Shown one piece after another: positions 32,228-44,167 of a stretch of 64,000 nt of DNA. This stretch comes from Odiellus spinosus (Eukaryota; Arthropoda; Arachnida; Opiliones; Phalangiidae), in assembly GCA_963920705.1 (NCBI GenBank), contig OY987230.1:9061185-9125184 (forward strand), read 5' to 3'. Position 1 is the stretch's first letter. Every line of letters begins with the position of its first letter. Made by a program: the position numbers and the translations under genes. Below the pieces are notes generated by a model that did no database searches, had not been told where the DNA came from, and saw nothing but the letters and a program-made list of their open reading frames with translations.

Positions 32228-34158
32228 AATTCAAACTTAACTTTCCAAATTAATTTAAACTCGACTAAACTTTCCAAATTAATTTAAACTCGACTAAACT
32301 TTCCAAATTAATTTAAACTCGACTAAAGTTTCCAAATTAATTTAAACTCGACTAAAGTTTCCAAATTAATTTAAACTCGACTAAAGTTTCCAAATTAATT
32401 TAAACTCGACTAAAGTTTCCAAATTAATTTAAACTCGACTAAAGTTTCCAAATTAATTTAAACTCGACTAAAGTTTCCAAATTAATTTAAACTCGACTAA
32501 AGTTTCCAAATTAATTTAAACTCGACTAAAGTTTCCAAATTAATTTAAACTCGACTAAAGTTTCCAAATTAATTTAAACTCGACTAAAGTTTCCAAATTA
32601 ATTTAAACTCGACTAAAGTTTCCAAATTAATTTAAACTCGACTAAAGTTTCCAAATTAATTTAAACTCGACTAAAGTTTCCAAATTAATTTAAACTCGAC
32701 TAAAGTTTCCAAATTAATTTAAACTCGACTAAAGTTTCCAAATTAATTTAAACTCGACTAAAGTTTCCAAATTAATTTAAACTCGACTAAAGTTTCCAAA
32801 TTAATTTAAACTCGACTAAAGTTTCCAAATTAATTTAAACTCGACTAAAGTTTCCAAATTAATTTAAACTCGACTAAAGTTTCCAAATTAATTTAAACTC
32901 GACTAAAGTTTCCAAATTAATTTAAACTCGACTAAAGTTTCCAAATTAATTTAAACTCGACTAAAGTTTCCAAATTAATTTAAACTCGACTAAAGTTTCC
33001 AAATTAATTTAAACTCGACTAAAGTTTCCAAATTAATTTAAACTCGACTAAAGTTTCCAAATTAATTTAAACTCGACTAAAGTTTCCAAATTAATTTAAA
33101 CTCGACTAAAGTTTCCAAATTAATTTAAACTCGACTAAAGTTTCCAAATTAATTTAAACTCGACTAAAGTTTCCAAATTAATTTAAACTCGACTAAAGTT
33201 TCCAAATTAATTTAAACTCGACTAAAGTTTCCAAATTAATTTAAACTCGACTAAAGTTTCCAAATTAATTTAAACTCGACTAAAGTTTCCAAATTAATTT
33301 AAACTCGACTAAAGTTTCCAAATTAATTTAAACTCGACTAAAGTTTCCAAATTAATTTAAACTCGACTAAAGTTTCCAAATTAATTTAAACTCGACTAAA
33401 GTTTCCAAATTAATTTAAACTCGACTAAAGTTTCCAAATTAATTTAAACTCGACTAAAGTTTCCAAATTAATTTAAACTCGACTAAAGTTTCCAAATTAA
33501 TTTAAACTCGACTAAAGTTTCCAAATTAATTTAAACTCGACTAAAGTTTCCAAATTAATTTAAACTCGACTAAATTAATTCAAAGTTAACTTTCCAAATT
33601 AATTCAAAGTTAACTTTCCAAATTAATTCAAAGTTAACTTTCCAAATTAATTCAAAGTTAACTTTCCAAATTAATTCAAAGTTAACTTTCCAAATTAATT
33701 CAAAGTTAACTTTCCAAATTAATTCAAAGTTAACTTTCCAAATTAATTCAAAGTTAAGTTAACTTTCCAAATTAATTCAAAGTTAAGTTAACTTTCCAAA
33801 TTAATTCAAACTTAAGCTAACTTTCCAAATTAATTCAAACTTAAGCTAACTTTCCAAATTAATTCAAACTTAAGCTAACTTTCCAAATTAATTTAAACTT
33901 AAGCTAATTTTCCAAATTAATTTAAACTTAAGCTAATTTTCCAAATTAATTTAAACTTAAGCTAATTTTCCAAATTAATTTAAACTTAAGCTAATTTTCC
34001 AAATTAATTTAAACTTAAGCTAATTTTCCAAATTAATTTAAACTTAAGCTAATTTTCCAAATTAATTTAAACTTAAGCTAATTTTCCAAATTAATTTAAA
34101 CTTAAGCTAATTTTCCAAATTAATTTAAACTTAAGCTAATTTTCCAAATTAATTTAAA
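32228..34158 (+). repeat. 1.9-kb satellite with ordered sub-blocks
   Basis: The main unit is 29 bp: AAACTCGACTAAAGTTTCC plus AAATTAATTT. Forty-six AAACTCGAC words keep an exact 29-bp register from 32257 to 33562. Units 1-2 have ACTTTCC; the next 43 look identical. It then changes in order to about seven 24-bp units (CAAAGTTAACTTTCCAAATT), two 29-bp units with AGTTAAGTTAAC, three with CAAACTTAAGCTAAC, and about ten with TTAAACTTAAGCTAATTTTC. Confidence 0.97.
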
Positions 34159-34180
34159 CATCAAGAACGTGTGCAATATT

Positions 34181-34242
34181 ATAGAAAATCATTTTGAGTA
34201 CGTTTTTGGGCAGAAAATCATTTTGAGTACGTTTTTGGGCAT
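34181..34242 (+). repeat. Two-copy 29-bp direct repeat
   Basis: AGAAAATCATTTTGAGTACG plus TTTTTGGGC occurs twice in tandem beside the satellite end. Confidence 0.85.
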
Positions 34243-34260
34243 GGTGACTCCCATTTAAAT

Positions 34261-35131
34261 GTACTCTCTGAGACTGTACACGATCAAAATTGCACAATAT
34301 AAAACCATGCTCTTTCATTATTCAAAAACGTATGAACTCTATTTTTTTTTTTTTTTTTTTAATTTAAATACCGACACACATCAGTTACGTAACAGAAAAA
34401 AAAATAAAACATTATAACCCTTTCTCTCTCTAGTCTCTCGTGACGTCCCGTCAGTCCGTCTCTCGATCTTTCAAAGTGAATAATACATCCGCGTCATTTT
34501 TATTCTAACTACCCCCTCCCTTTCCCCCGATTAATTTTTTTTCTACCTCGTCTAGCGCCTAGGCTAGACTAAATCTAGACACCCGAGCTCTCGCAAATAG
34601 CGCTTCCAACCAATGATTTCTCTTTTCTCCTTAATATATTTCTATGTAAAAAAAAATATATTCTGGAATCCGTCGACTCGGGTGAGTGAACCTCTAGGTA
34701 GATAAAGGGGTAACAGCTAGCCACGAAGCCAAAGTAAGAGCGGCAAAAGCGAGCGGGATAGACCCGGCCGCGAGGGACGGGGATTTTCTCCAACCTAGTC
34801 GCGGCTTTGTATATTAACCCTTTTTTTGATTCGTTCCCTTAGATTTTTCCAGTGTTGCTCTTTTATATAAGCAACCCATCATACCAAAGAAAATATAGCT
34901 AAGTAATAGAAACTCTCTCGTCCCCCCCCCCCCTTTTAAGGAATCGTAAAAATTGAGAATACACCATATTCATTTCTTTGTAAAGTTCGATTCAAACGAG
35001 ACGTAAAAACAATATCAGATTTCGATTCTTCTAGAACAAAAATGTAAGCACCTAAATCTGTAATAATTACTCTACGTATTACCTTTCACTCCGGGGAATC
35101 GGTGTACAACCCTGTAGCTTAACTTTTCAGA
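34261..35131. other. Non-coding stretch with a GC-rich part
   Basis: 34435-34830 is richer in G and C and includes TGACGTC, a CRE-like word, at 34441-34447. A 72-codon - strand frame at 34575-34793 has no splice support. A C run lies at 34922-34933. It could hold a promoter, but I see no adjacent exon. Confidence 0.3.
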
Positions 35132-35262
35132 TTAGCCGGCTTAATCAGATTTAACCGATGTTTAATCACAATTAATCGAGGTTTGTTAAATTGTGAAACT
35201 ATGTAAACCTCGGTTAAATCTGATTAAACCACGGCTAATTGCTCCTCGTCTGAAGAGGGTAT
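35132..35262 (+). mobile_element. Palindromic element I, copy 2
   Basis: The arms GATTAGCCGGCTTAATCAG and the complement of CTGATTAAACCACGGCTAAT enclose TTAATCACAATTAATCGAGG. The right flank CTCCTCGTCTGAAGAGGGTA matches, in reverse, the left flank of copy 3. Confidence 0.8.
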
Positions 35263-35310
35263 AACTGAGTACGTATTTAATATTACCAAAGGATACATGG
35301 TGTAAAGATT
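35263..35310 (+). repeat. Family J fragment next to element I
   Basis: ATAACTGAGTACGTATTTAA and ATTACCAAAGG match the 45-bp units at 40069-40400. Confidence 0.55.
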
Positions 35311-36059
35311 TTACGAACGTTTGTACTCCCTCTACCAAAATAATATTTTCAATTGGTTCTTGACAAAGCTAAATACTCGGGTGTACAAAGAATTTACTAG
35401 TGTCAACCTTCTCAGAATGAGTAGATAAAGTTTTAGGTCGATTAGAACGCGATATTAGAGCCTCATAGGTCTTAGAAGTACTGTACATTTGCGAACTGCA
35501 TTGTAAACGAGAGGTGTATATGTTATCAAACAATTTTGCTCCAAGATCAGTCCCAAATTTATTTTGGAAAGCCCTTAGCTGCAAAATAAACTTTTTATTG
35601 AAAACTCTCGCTTCCTCAATCGGTCTAAGATTACAATCCATTTTGCGTAAAAGCAAAAGCCAAAGCGGAGAAATAAACAATGTTAAACACCGAAGGAATA
35701 AAACTAGTTTTCGCAAAAACTGGGTTTGAAGCGTTGGAAGAAATAGAATTCAATTTCTGTTTTTCTGTAATATTACATTTCGAGTTTGTTTGGTTTAAGG
35801 TTTCTATTCGCCACTCGAAACCTATCTAGAGATTTTATATATATATATCATATAAACCTTAGTATGCACCCATTATCACGCGAAAATACTGACTTTACTA
35901 TAGCTGAAAGATACAAACTCATACTGTATAATTCACAGTGTGTATGAACAGATCATTTTTCAAATACGAGATCTTCAAACAAACACGTTTCAAATTTCCA
36001 ATTTTGTTTTCAATATAAACCTTTTCAGCGCCAAAGAAACGGGATTTTGGTTGGCTGAA
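35311..36059. other. Stretch with one unsupported secretory-like frame
   Basis: A 115-codon - strand frame at 35369-35716 begins with a hydrophobic, leucine-rich segment like a signal peptide (MRKLVLFLRCLTLF). It has no known domain, no convincing splice borders and no neighbour. I cannot exclude a small real gene, but chance is more likely. Confidence 0.15.
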
Positions 36060-36128
36060 TCGATAGAGGTCGGGGTTTAGAAAAGATAATTCACAAATAT
36101 TTGGAAAATCAGTTAATAATAATGAGTT
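36060..36128 (+). mobile_element. MITE P, left fragment
   Basis: TAGAGGTCGGGGTTTAGAAA and AATCAGTTAATAATAA match the left half of 45979-46158. Confidence 0.6.
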
Positions 36129-36159
36129 AAATTTTGTCCACCAATTAAAGGTTTACGAA

Positions 36160-36490
36160 ACAAATATTAAACTAGAAATAAATTTAAAGCTTACCCGGAA
36201 AATAGGCTTAGAGGGATTCATGGAGATCCTGAATTGCCTCCTTGTAAGGTCTAGTGACCAATGAGCAAAGCCCCTCGTTCAAACGAGATCTCCACTTACA
36301 ATCGCGTTCGATTGGTTGCTAGACATTATACGCGAGGAAATTAGGATCTCCATGAATCCCGCTAAGCCTATTTTCCTGGTAAGTTCTAAATCTATTTCTA
36401 GTTTAAAATTTGTTCGTAAATTTTTTCACTAGTGGATTAGGCCTATTTAAACAATAAGGAATCTCCATTTTTAAGCCCCTTTAAAGTTGC
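36160..36490 (+). mobile_element. Element H, copy 4
   Basis: Both arms are present: AAACTAGAAATAAATTTAAA on the left and ATCTATTTCTAGTTTAAAAT on the right. Inside them AATAGGCTTAG...GGATTCATGGAGATC pairs with GATCTCCATGAATCCCGCTA. The right end is CCCCTTTAAAGTTGCC-like, so the terminal AGGG is altered. A 12-bp inner hairpin (CTCGTTCAAACGAG) lies near 36273. Confidence 0.8.
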
Positions 36491-37337
36491 CTTATTTTCT
36501 CGCTTAGCAGACGACGTTGGCCATAACAAATTGTACACTTAAAGCTAGGTTGTATGAGTAAGGGAAGATGATATTTCGAAGAGACAATTCTAGAGCAGGT
36601 ATGGCCTTTAAGTTAAACGTTCTAGATAGGCGCGTACATCAATATGAGACTATCAGTATACATAAATATTCAAATTTCATGGATTCTTCTTACAAAAGAT
36701 CATTGGTAAGATAAAACGGAATCTATAACGCGACACTCTTAAAAATACGTTAAATCAAAACAACCTGTGTGGTCCCCTATAATTTTCCCGCTTTTACGCT
36801 GTATGTAATATTTGAAACTAAAGATATTTTTCACGAGTAACCTTACCGCCGAAACATCGCGAATATCAGAGTTATATTACTAATTGCGACATTTTGAGAT
36901 ATTGTGATTTAAAAGAAATTGAAAGAGAAAGAGAGAGAAAAAAAAAAATCCTGCATTTCAAATTAAAAATCTAAATAATTAATGAGTTTTATTTCACAAA
37001 ATAAGATATTTTATTTTTCCAAAAAAAAGGTGGGGTTTATACTACTTTTATATCATATTAGTTTCTATTTTGTATGCCTCCGCCTCTAAATTAGCCATTT
37101 TACAAGTTTCTCTTGAATTATTATGTATATTATATTCAAAATCTAAGTATTTATTCATAATGGGAAGTTTTTGGGATCTTTGTAATTGTGGTTTTTATTG
37201 TTTTATAAATTTTGCAACTTCATTAATAATTCGTTATGTTATTAAACCTCGGAAATATTTGAAAAAAAAAAAATAATATATATTAATAATTTACAGTAGA
37301 GACTTTCATGGATTTTTCCGAGGGGTCAGTCACTCGG
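36491..37337. other. AT-rich non-coding stretch
   Basis: A (GA)n/A-rich run near 36923-36948. The frame at 37070-37276 is AT-driven and unsupported. Confidence 0.35.
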
Positions 37338-37386
37338 TGTACAGGCTGTACCTTTGGCTGTACTGAAATGATTACGCGTAATATTT
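37338..37386 (+). repeat. Family J fragment
   Basis: GTGTACAGGCTGTACCTTTG and GCTGTACTGAAATGATTACG give the J left end. Confidence 0.6.
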
Positions 37387-37567
37387 AAAATTCCTGCCTT
37401 TGGCTGATAAGCTCGATTTCGCGCTGTCTTTTTCGTAAAAGTACTTGATCCGGAAGTCAATTCGTATGTAAATTATCGTTAATTATGTTCCAGAGTAAAA
37501 ACTACGTCATATAACGGGGAAAAAAACTACCTCTATATTTTTGACGTTTTCATTTTTGAAGTTTCTT

Positions 37568-38375
37568 AAAGGGAAAGGCAACCCAACTTTAAAAGTACTT
37601 CCATTGGAAAGAGCATGCTTAAAAACCCACATATCAAAACACATTATAGTGATTTAAGTCTTGGTTAATTTATAAATATCATTTTAAAACCGAAATTTAC
37701 GTTCCTAGAAGAACGCCATATTTGCTTCCCGGCATTTCGAGTTTTAAAAATAAGGATCCGCTTCAATGATTGGCCTTTAAGTCACCCAATAAAGATTCGC
37801 TAAACGAAGGCCATTCGAGTCGACTGCAGTCGGATCGTCTGTTCGTAACTTCGTAAGAAGACCCGTAATTTTGTGATTGTGATTTCTAACTTTCTACGAA
37901 AACATGCCTAATTGCGTAATTAATGAATGCAGTTTAGTTCTTACCTTCTAATTCTTCAAATCAACTTAAGACTCGGTTAATACCTAGTACTGACTACTAC
38001 TAGCTCAGCTGGCCGACCGACCTTCGGGTTAGTGTTCGCGCGCGGGATCCTTCGGAAGTAGCCTATGTTTCGGCCCGGCATATCTTATTTGACTCTAAAG
38101 AAATTGAGCGCGCTTATACCCACATCTATTTTCAGCTAGAGTCAAGTGACTTTAGGTGAGAAATAAACCAATCGGCGAAGCCGATCCTCAGCAGGCATCG
38201 AAAGGGTATGAAGAAACTAAAATGGCGTTCACTAGAGATCACTTTTTGCTTATAATAAACGCAAATATCTTAATATCTACTAACTATTAAATTTTTTGCG
38301 ATATGATATTAGTCGTTTTAATATACGCTCTATAATTTAAGACACACTTTTTTTTATCCCGGTCTGTACCTTTAA
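37568..38375 (+). mobile_element. Element G, copy 2 (808 bp)
   Basis: Same length and orientation as 12801-13608 and about 99% identical on reading. TTAA stands at both ends (37566-37569 and 38372-38375), with AGGGAAAGG inside the left border and GTACCT inside the right. A tRNA box-A-like TAGCTCAGCTGG lies in the middle. The homology stops sharply at both borders, as expected for a mobile unit rather than a segmental duplication. Confidence 0.88.
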
Positions 38376-40035
38376 CAATTTTTTAACCCAGAGGTATAAA
38401 ATTTTGAATATGACATTTTAATAGTTTTATTACTATCGCTAACCACATTTTTAAGCTTTTATGATATTATATGATTTAAAGTTTTATCATATACTCGTTT
38501 GAAATACACTTCTTTCCTAACCCAACAACGTTTTTATACATCTGGCTCGCTTTTTTAGCGTAAGATCTTTAAAATAGAAAACTACCACACGCTGAGATTT
38601 CTGGCAACTTTGGTGACTCGTTACCCAACTTTTTTTTTTTTTCTTTTTTTTTCAGAACCATGGATCTATTAAAAAATGGTTACGTTCATATTTTTTTACT
38701 CCGCCCTTCGGAATTCGCGTCGTAATCTTTACGAAAACTCCCTCAAACTAAAACTATTCAACGCGACAAGGCATGAATAACATTTTAATGGGATAATGAA
38801 AACGAGTGACGTGCTATTTTGAATCGATTAGCGGCTGGTTAAATTCAAAATATGTAATCGTCTATGTATGTCTGTCTGTCGGGCACTAACGCTTCGGGAA
38901 GTGTCTCGAAGTCCTCCGTCTTTGGACACTTTCTGTTCGTCCAGATATGGTCACACTATCGAGATTACTCCAGTCTACTTTTAGTAAACTTGAGGACTTC
39001 ATGGCCCTGAATTCCTGGCCATTTTGCTTTACTTGTACGCAACATTAAATTCGCCAGATGCTTGGCCTATACGGAAATTCCTTTTTCAAACGAAGCACTC
39101 GAACATAAATCAATTTCAGTCTTTAGTATCTATTTTTTTTTCAAGACAATTGGCTTCCACTAATAATTTGAGTTTGAATACCATTTGTTAAAAATTTAGG
39201 CTTAGCATTTTAAGAGAGGTTATAATGTTTTTTGCGATGTTTAACAAGTGTTTTAGATAAATAAGTATAGTTTCAAATGTTTTAACACGTGTATTAGATT
39301 TTACGCCCGATTTCATTGTCGAAATATATGTTATGAATAATTTCATTCCAGTTACGACGTTGAATAATACATTTTTCGGTACCGAGTCAATTACTCGGTA
39401 AGGTGTCTATGGACGATATAAATTATATTTTAAATCCAAAAATTGGAACACTTTTTGAAGAATGAGTCCTTAGCGCTTTACCGCCCTTAATCGATTCGAA
39501 ATAACGCTCATATTGGCTTCAATATCCCTTCAATAACCCTTCATAATAACCTTCATAAAGTTCTAAAATCGTATAATCTCACTTTCAAAGGAAGTTGGCA
39601 CTAGCAACTTTTATCTTTACGAGATTTAACATTAAGTAACAATCCGACGCGCCTTTTTTTTCCAATCGTTGTTGTAAAGAAGTATACGTTTGTTTCAGTC
39701 GCTCCAAAAATAACCGCTTGGCTGAGGGAATTCTAGTTCTAGTAGACATTCGTTTCACGGAGAATGTACTATCCTTTATTACGTAATTTACTCTCGTATT
39801 CGTCACGTAGATGGGGCGTAGTTTAGAACGAAATGAATTCTCCGATTGGGATGGTGTTTGGGGAAAGTACCTTACTCGTGCCAATTTTGTTTGTCAGGGT
39901 AAAAGTGCCGCAAACGCCAAATTAAGAGATTAGGGTGTGTTTTTAACGGAAAGGTGTAAAGGAAAATCAAGTAATTTTAATGGATTTTATAATATGCTAT
40001 GCTCGACAAAAGGGTTGAATACCCCTGGCCGCAAT
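38376..40035. other. Non-coding stretch with one unsupported frame
   Basis: A 99-codon - strand frame at 39585-39884 is basic and serine-rich, with no domain or splice support. A T run lies at 38628-38651. A TTTAGGCTTAGCATTTTAAG word at 39195 matches one at 27540. Confidence 0.3.
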
Positions 40036-40400
40036 TGGTATACAAGCATGTAGGTTAGATTGCACTGAAGTAATTACGTTATTGAGTACGTGTTTTGCAT
40101 TACCAAAGGCTGTAATCCTTACGTAATTGAGTACGTGTTTTGTATTACTTAAAGGCTGTAATCATTACGTAATTCAGTACGTGTTTTGCTTTACTTAGAC
40201 TGTATTCATTACGTAATTGACTTCGTGTTTTGCACTACCAAAAGCTGTAATCATTACGTAATTGAGTACGTATTTTGCAGTACCAAAAGCTGTAATCATT
40301 ACGTAATTGAGTATGTGTTTTGCTTGAATTAAACGCTGTATTCATTACGAAATTGAGTACGTGTTTTGCATTACCAAAGGCTGTAATCATACGTAATCGA
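40036..40400 (+). repeat. 45-bp tandem array of family J
   Basis: Seven units with ATTACGTAATTGAGTACGTG, TTTTGCATTACC and AAAGGCTGTAATC. The array starts from the J left end (TGGTATACAAGCATGTAGG). Units differ by a few substitutions and small indels. Confidence 0.9.
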
Positions 40401-40914
40401 AAAAACAAAAGTTTATATTTAGGGCTCCTGTATCTTCAGGTTCTTCATATTCCCTTTAAAAGACGCCTGTTAAAAACCCTCTTTTGACCTCTAGACGCTT
40501 ATTTTTTTCTTGAATAAAATAGTATATACTTTGCCCCATTTATAATTTATTATGGGATCCTTGTTACATTAATGATAGGAGGAAAACTTGACACTTTTTT
40601 CCAGACACTCGCCTTCTTGCGTGCTTTCTCTTCTATTTACTGTATTTCCTCATCACTTTTAAAAACTAATTGGCTTAGTGGATTTTTTTTTTTTTTAAAT
40701 TTTTGTTTTGTTACAAGACTGACCTAGAAGGTTATCAAAAATTAGCCGCTACGACCTGTTGAATTTAGTTAGTTGATTGAATGGAGTTAGATAACGGGAT
40801 TGAAATGGGGGCGTTTGTTCCTACTAACATTTAATTGTCAAGCTATTTGAATTTAGCTTTTGCGAATTCAATTTCGATGAAGGCATTTGAGTTTAATCAA
40901 ATTCGACGAAAATC
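40401..40914. other. Non-coding stretch
   Basis: Includes CCCTTTAA near 40452 and a T run near 40681-40697. Nothing else recognised. Confidence 0.35.
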
Positions 40915-41262
40915 GAAAGTGTTAATCGAGCTTAGCAAATTAAATGAATTGATCGAATTGAGCTTAATTAATCAACTTAATTTTTTGAATTGAGCTTAAT
41001 TAATCAACTTAATTTTTTGAATTGAGCTTAATTAATCAAATTAATTTTTTGAATTGAGCTTAACGAATCAAATTAATTGTTTGAATTAAGGTTAACGAAT
41101 CAAATGAATTGTTTGAATTAAGGTTAACGAATCAAATGAATTGTTTGAATTAAGGTTAACGAATCAAATGAATTGTTTGAGTTAAGGTTAACGAATTAAA
41201 TGAATTGTTTAAATTGAGCTTGACTAATTAAATGAATTGTTTGAATTGAGCTTTGGTTAATG
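40915..41262 (+). repeat. 32-bp minisatellite
   Basis: About ten units. Early units read GAATTGAGCTTAATTAATCA; later units read GAATTAAGGTTAACGAATCA plus AATGAATTGTTT. The two forms occur in blocks, with mixed units between them. Confidence 0.9.
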
Positions 41263-41883
41263 AAAGGCTTGTTAAATTAGAACTTATATATTGACAAATT
41301 CGAATTAAATTATCCCAGATTATCGTATCTTCGAGTGTAATAGATATGAAATAGTCCTAACGTTCTGACGTCTGATACAAAATATATAACCTTCAACGAA
41401 TCGCGTATTCTATTTTCATAATGGCTGCTTAAAGGGACCAGGAAACCTGTTCTCCAAATACTTAATTCTTCTTAGTTCTAACAGGTAATTTGAAACAAAT
41501 CTCCAAATATATGTTAGTTTGAAATGTCAATATTTCCAACGGCCAACTTAGATCAGCTCATCTGCCATCGCGAAGGGAGGAGCTAATCTATGTTTGTCGT
41601 GAACCATGACAACGCTCGCGCCTCCAACGTTCTTCAATTTCAAACGGAATTAGTCCCGAATTAGGCTTAGCTTAAAATCAACCAGAAAGATATTTTCTTA
41701 GTGTAAATGGATTAATATCGTTTTCTCTTCGGTAAGTTTTATTTTAAGTTAGTTATTTTGTTATTTATATCTAGAAATTAACAAAGTGGGCTTCTGATAA
41801 CTCGGTAAGATCACGTGACTAATCCATTTCCATAATTGGCTATTGAAATGCTTTTCCAAATTGACAAAATCTACCTTGATACA
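41263..41883. other. Non-coding stretch with a GC-rich patch
   Basis: 41560-41640 is GC-richer and holds CATGACAACG, half of an RFX-type site. AATTAGGCTTAGC lies at 41660. No exon was supported. Confidence 0.3.
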
Positions 41884-42070
41884 TAGTTTTCGATAAAGGG
41901 GCAAAAGAAAATTCTACCCCTCTTTCCCAGCTTTTCTTTCATTGCAGGGCTGCCAGGAGCTTGTGAGCGCAGTTCATAACAAATCAGTTCCAAAACTGAA
42001 CTGCTAGCCTTTCACTCTGCTTCAGTTTGCGCTCACAAGTGGTTGGCAACACTGGGGGAACGACATTTAC
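41884..42070 (+). repeat. Dispersed repeat L, copy 2
   Basis: Inverted match to 9817-9998, with TTTCGATAAAGGGGCAAAAG at the start and CTGGGGGAACGACATTTAC at the end. GTTCAG(T/A)... and GCTAGC blocks lie between. Confidence 0.7.
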
Positions 42071-42836
42071 CCCCTTTAGTGAAAACTATGTATTTTAAAG
42101 TAAATTCAGAACACAATGTTTTCCTGGTCTCTTTAATTTCCTACTTTTTAACAACTAATAAGCCTAATTTTCAAAAAAAAAAAAAAAAAAAAAAACCCTA
42201 TAGATTAAAATTTTCTCGAGGATACTTAAGATAATGTTGATTTATTTTATCAATTAGTCCTTGGTTATTTAAAACTTATAATCTAATCGATGCTATTTAC
42301 GAGGCTACGAGCCAAAAAAATATTTCTGCAGATTTTCGGGACATTAGGCCTTGTGTTTTGGCTTTAATTTTTTTTTTCTTCTATTCTATGGAAACTGTGT
42401 AATCCTTAAAATGTCGTAAACAAGCCCAGTGATTTATTACACCACTTCGCGAGCCTCTAAAAGCCCCGTTAAAAAATAAGAGTAAGCTTATAGAAATTCC
42501 GAAATGGCGTTGAAATTTCCCCGCTTAAAAAGGCTACCGATCTAGATTACTGGCGTCACTGGAATCCGAGACGGTGGCGTCATCTGGCCACGGCTGTCGA
42601 AACCACTCGACACGCGATCGGAGAGTGATCGAATATAGTTTTGTTGCCACTTGGTGATAATTTATCACGGGGGCCAACCAATTTTTATTCTAAAGGGATC
42701 GTGAAATCAACAACGCGGTTCAGATTTAATTTCCAAAATAAAAAAAAATGCTTGTTTGAAATAAGGGCTGATATTTGCGAGAGCTCGACCACTGAATTTT
42801 GTGTACTGGATCTCTATTTAAAAAAAAATCTCTTCT
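42071..42836. other. Non-coding stretch with poly-A and a GC-rich patch
   Basis: An A run at 42173-42195; a GC-rich patch at 42540-42630 including TGGCGTCA twice. Frames at 42043-42234 and 42641-42838 lack support. Confidence 0.35.
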
Positions 42837-42837
42837 G

Positions 42838-43203
42838 AGGTTTTGGGATTTTAAATTGGGATTTTGGGATTTTAAATTGGGATTTTGGGATTTTAAACTG
42901 AGATTTTTGCGACTTGGGAATTTGGGATTTTGACATGGATTTTGTAAATGTCAAAATTTCTTACAAGATCTCGAGATTTTTAAGGATTTTGAAATGAAAT
43001 TTTTTCAGACTTTATAGTTTGATTTTGAGATTTTATAGTTTGATTTTGAGACTTTTTAGTTTGATTTTGAGACTTTATAGTTTGATTTTGAGACTTTATA
43101 GTTTGATTTTGAGATTCTATAGTTTGATTTTGAGATTTTATAGTTTGATTTTGAGTTTTTAAAGTTTGATTTTGAGACTTTATAGTTTGATTTTGAGATT
43201 TTA
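42838..43203 (+). repeat. 21-bp repeats, two related blocks
   Basis: Three copies of GATTTTGGGATTTTAAATTG at 42842-42900. After a diverged spacer, nine copies of TTTGATTTTGAGACTTTATAG occur at 43015-43203, in strict 21-bp register. Confidence 0.92.
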
Positions 43204-44090
43204 AAGGTAAATTTCGGTAGTTTGGGCAAAATTCTGGGGGTTTAAATATGATATTTCGAAATTTTAAGGAAAGATTTAGGAATTTAAGATTTTAAAAGAT
43301 TTTTAACTAGGATTTTTCACGAATCTTTTAATGTCAAATTATAGAAGTCTGTTAAAGATTTCTAAATAGTCATTTGTTATTTATAATCTTATTCATCAAG
43401 CCTTTAAAAGGCGGAAAATAAAAGGCTAAGCACGTTTGTTACGTAACGGAGTTGTTTTATTTTTAATCAGTCTCGGGCAGCCAGCCACCAATCGACATTC
43501 CCTTGTTTGGAAATGTTAGTGCGTCGCGAAGTCTCCTTTTGATAAGAACCGAAGTATTTCAAACAATTGAAAGTACTGATAAATTATCATTGCGTCACTG
43601 TTTTTTTTTTTTTTTTTTTATTATTATTATTATCCCGGCATCATTTTTGAGTCTAAAAGGTGATTTTCTATATGCGGGAGAATGATATAAACGCGAGAAG
43701 TCAAAGCTTAAAACTAAGATTAATTCTCGCTGAATTTGAAATTTTCGCATCGATATCTCGTTTACTGTCGCAAAATTCTGAAACTTATAGGTTTATATTC
43801 TTAATACATAAAGTAGAATAACAAAACCTGGTGTTTATAAGCGCCCACTAACGGCAAACAGTAGTAACTAACAAAACCAGAATTTTATCTTAAGGGTAAA
43901 GCATCTAGCTTTACGAGTGCATTTTAGCGTTCCCCACAGACGGACAGACAGCCGTACCCAAAGAATTGATTCTCGTTTTAATTCTAAGCCAAAATCAGGC
44001 TTCCATTTTTTGTACAATTGACAAATTCGAAATATCCATACTCATAAACCAACTTCCAGGGGCAGGTAAAAATATGAATTATCACAATAG
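43204..44090. other. Non-coding stretch with T run
   Basis: A T run at 43600-43619 followed by (ATT)n. Frames at 43503-43685 and 43966-44187 lack support. Confidence 0.35.
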
Positions 44091-44095
44091 ATGGC

Positions 44096-44105
44096 GCGCA
44101 TGCGC
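44096..44105. promoter_or_regulatory. NRF1-type palindrome GCGCATGCGC
   Basis: An exact 10-bp palindrome of the kind bound by NRF1 family factors in animal core promoters, next to ATGGCGCG. It lies 1.2 kb upstream of the + strand exon at 45297 and just downstream of the - strand exon. One such site in 64 kb of AT-rich DNA is notable but not proof of a promoter. Confidence 0.35.
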
Positions 44106-44167
44106 CTCACTTTATCTCTCGCTCTCGTACCTATCCACGTATTACATCCGTTGCAATGAGAAAGGCG

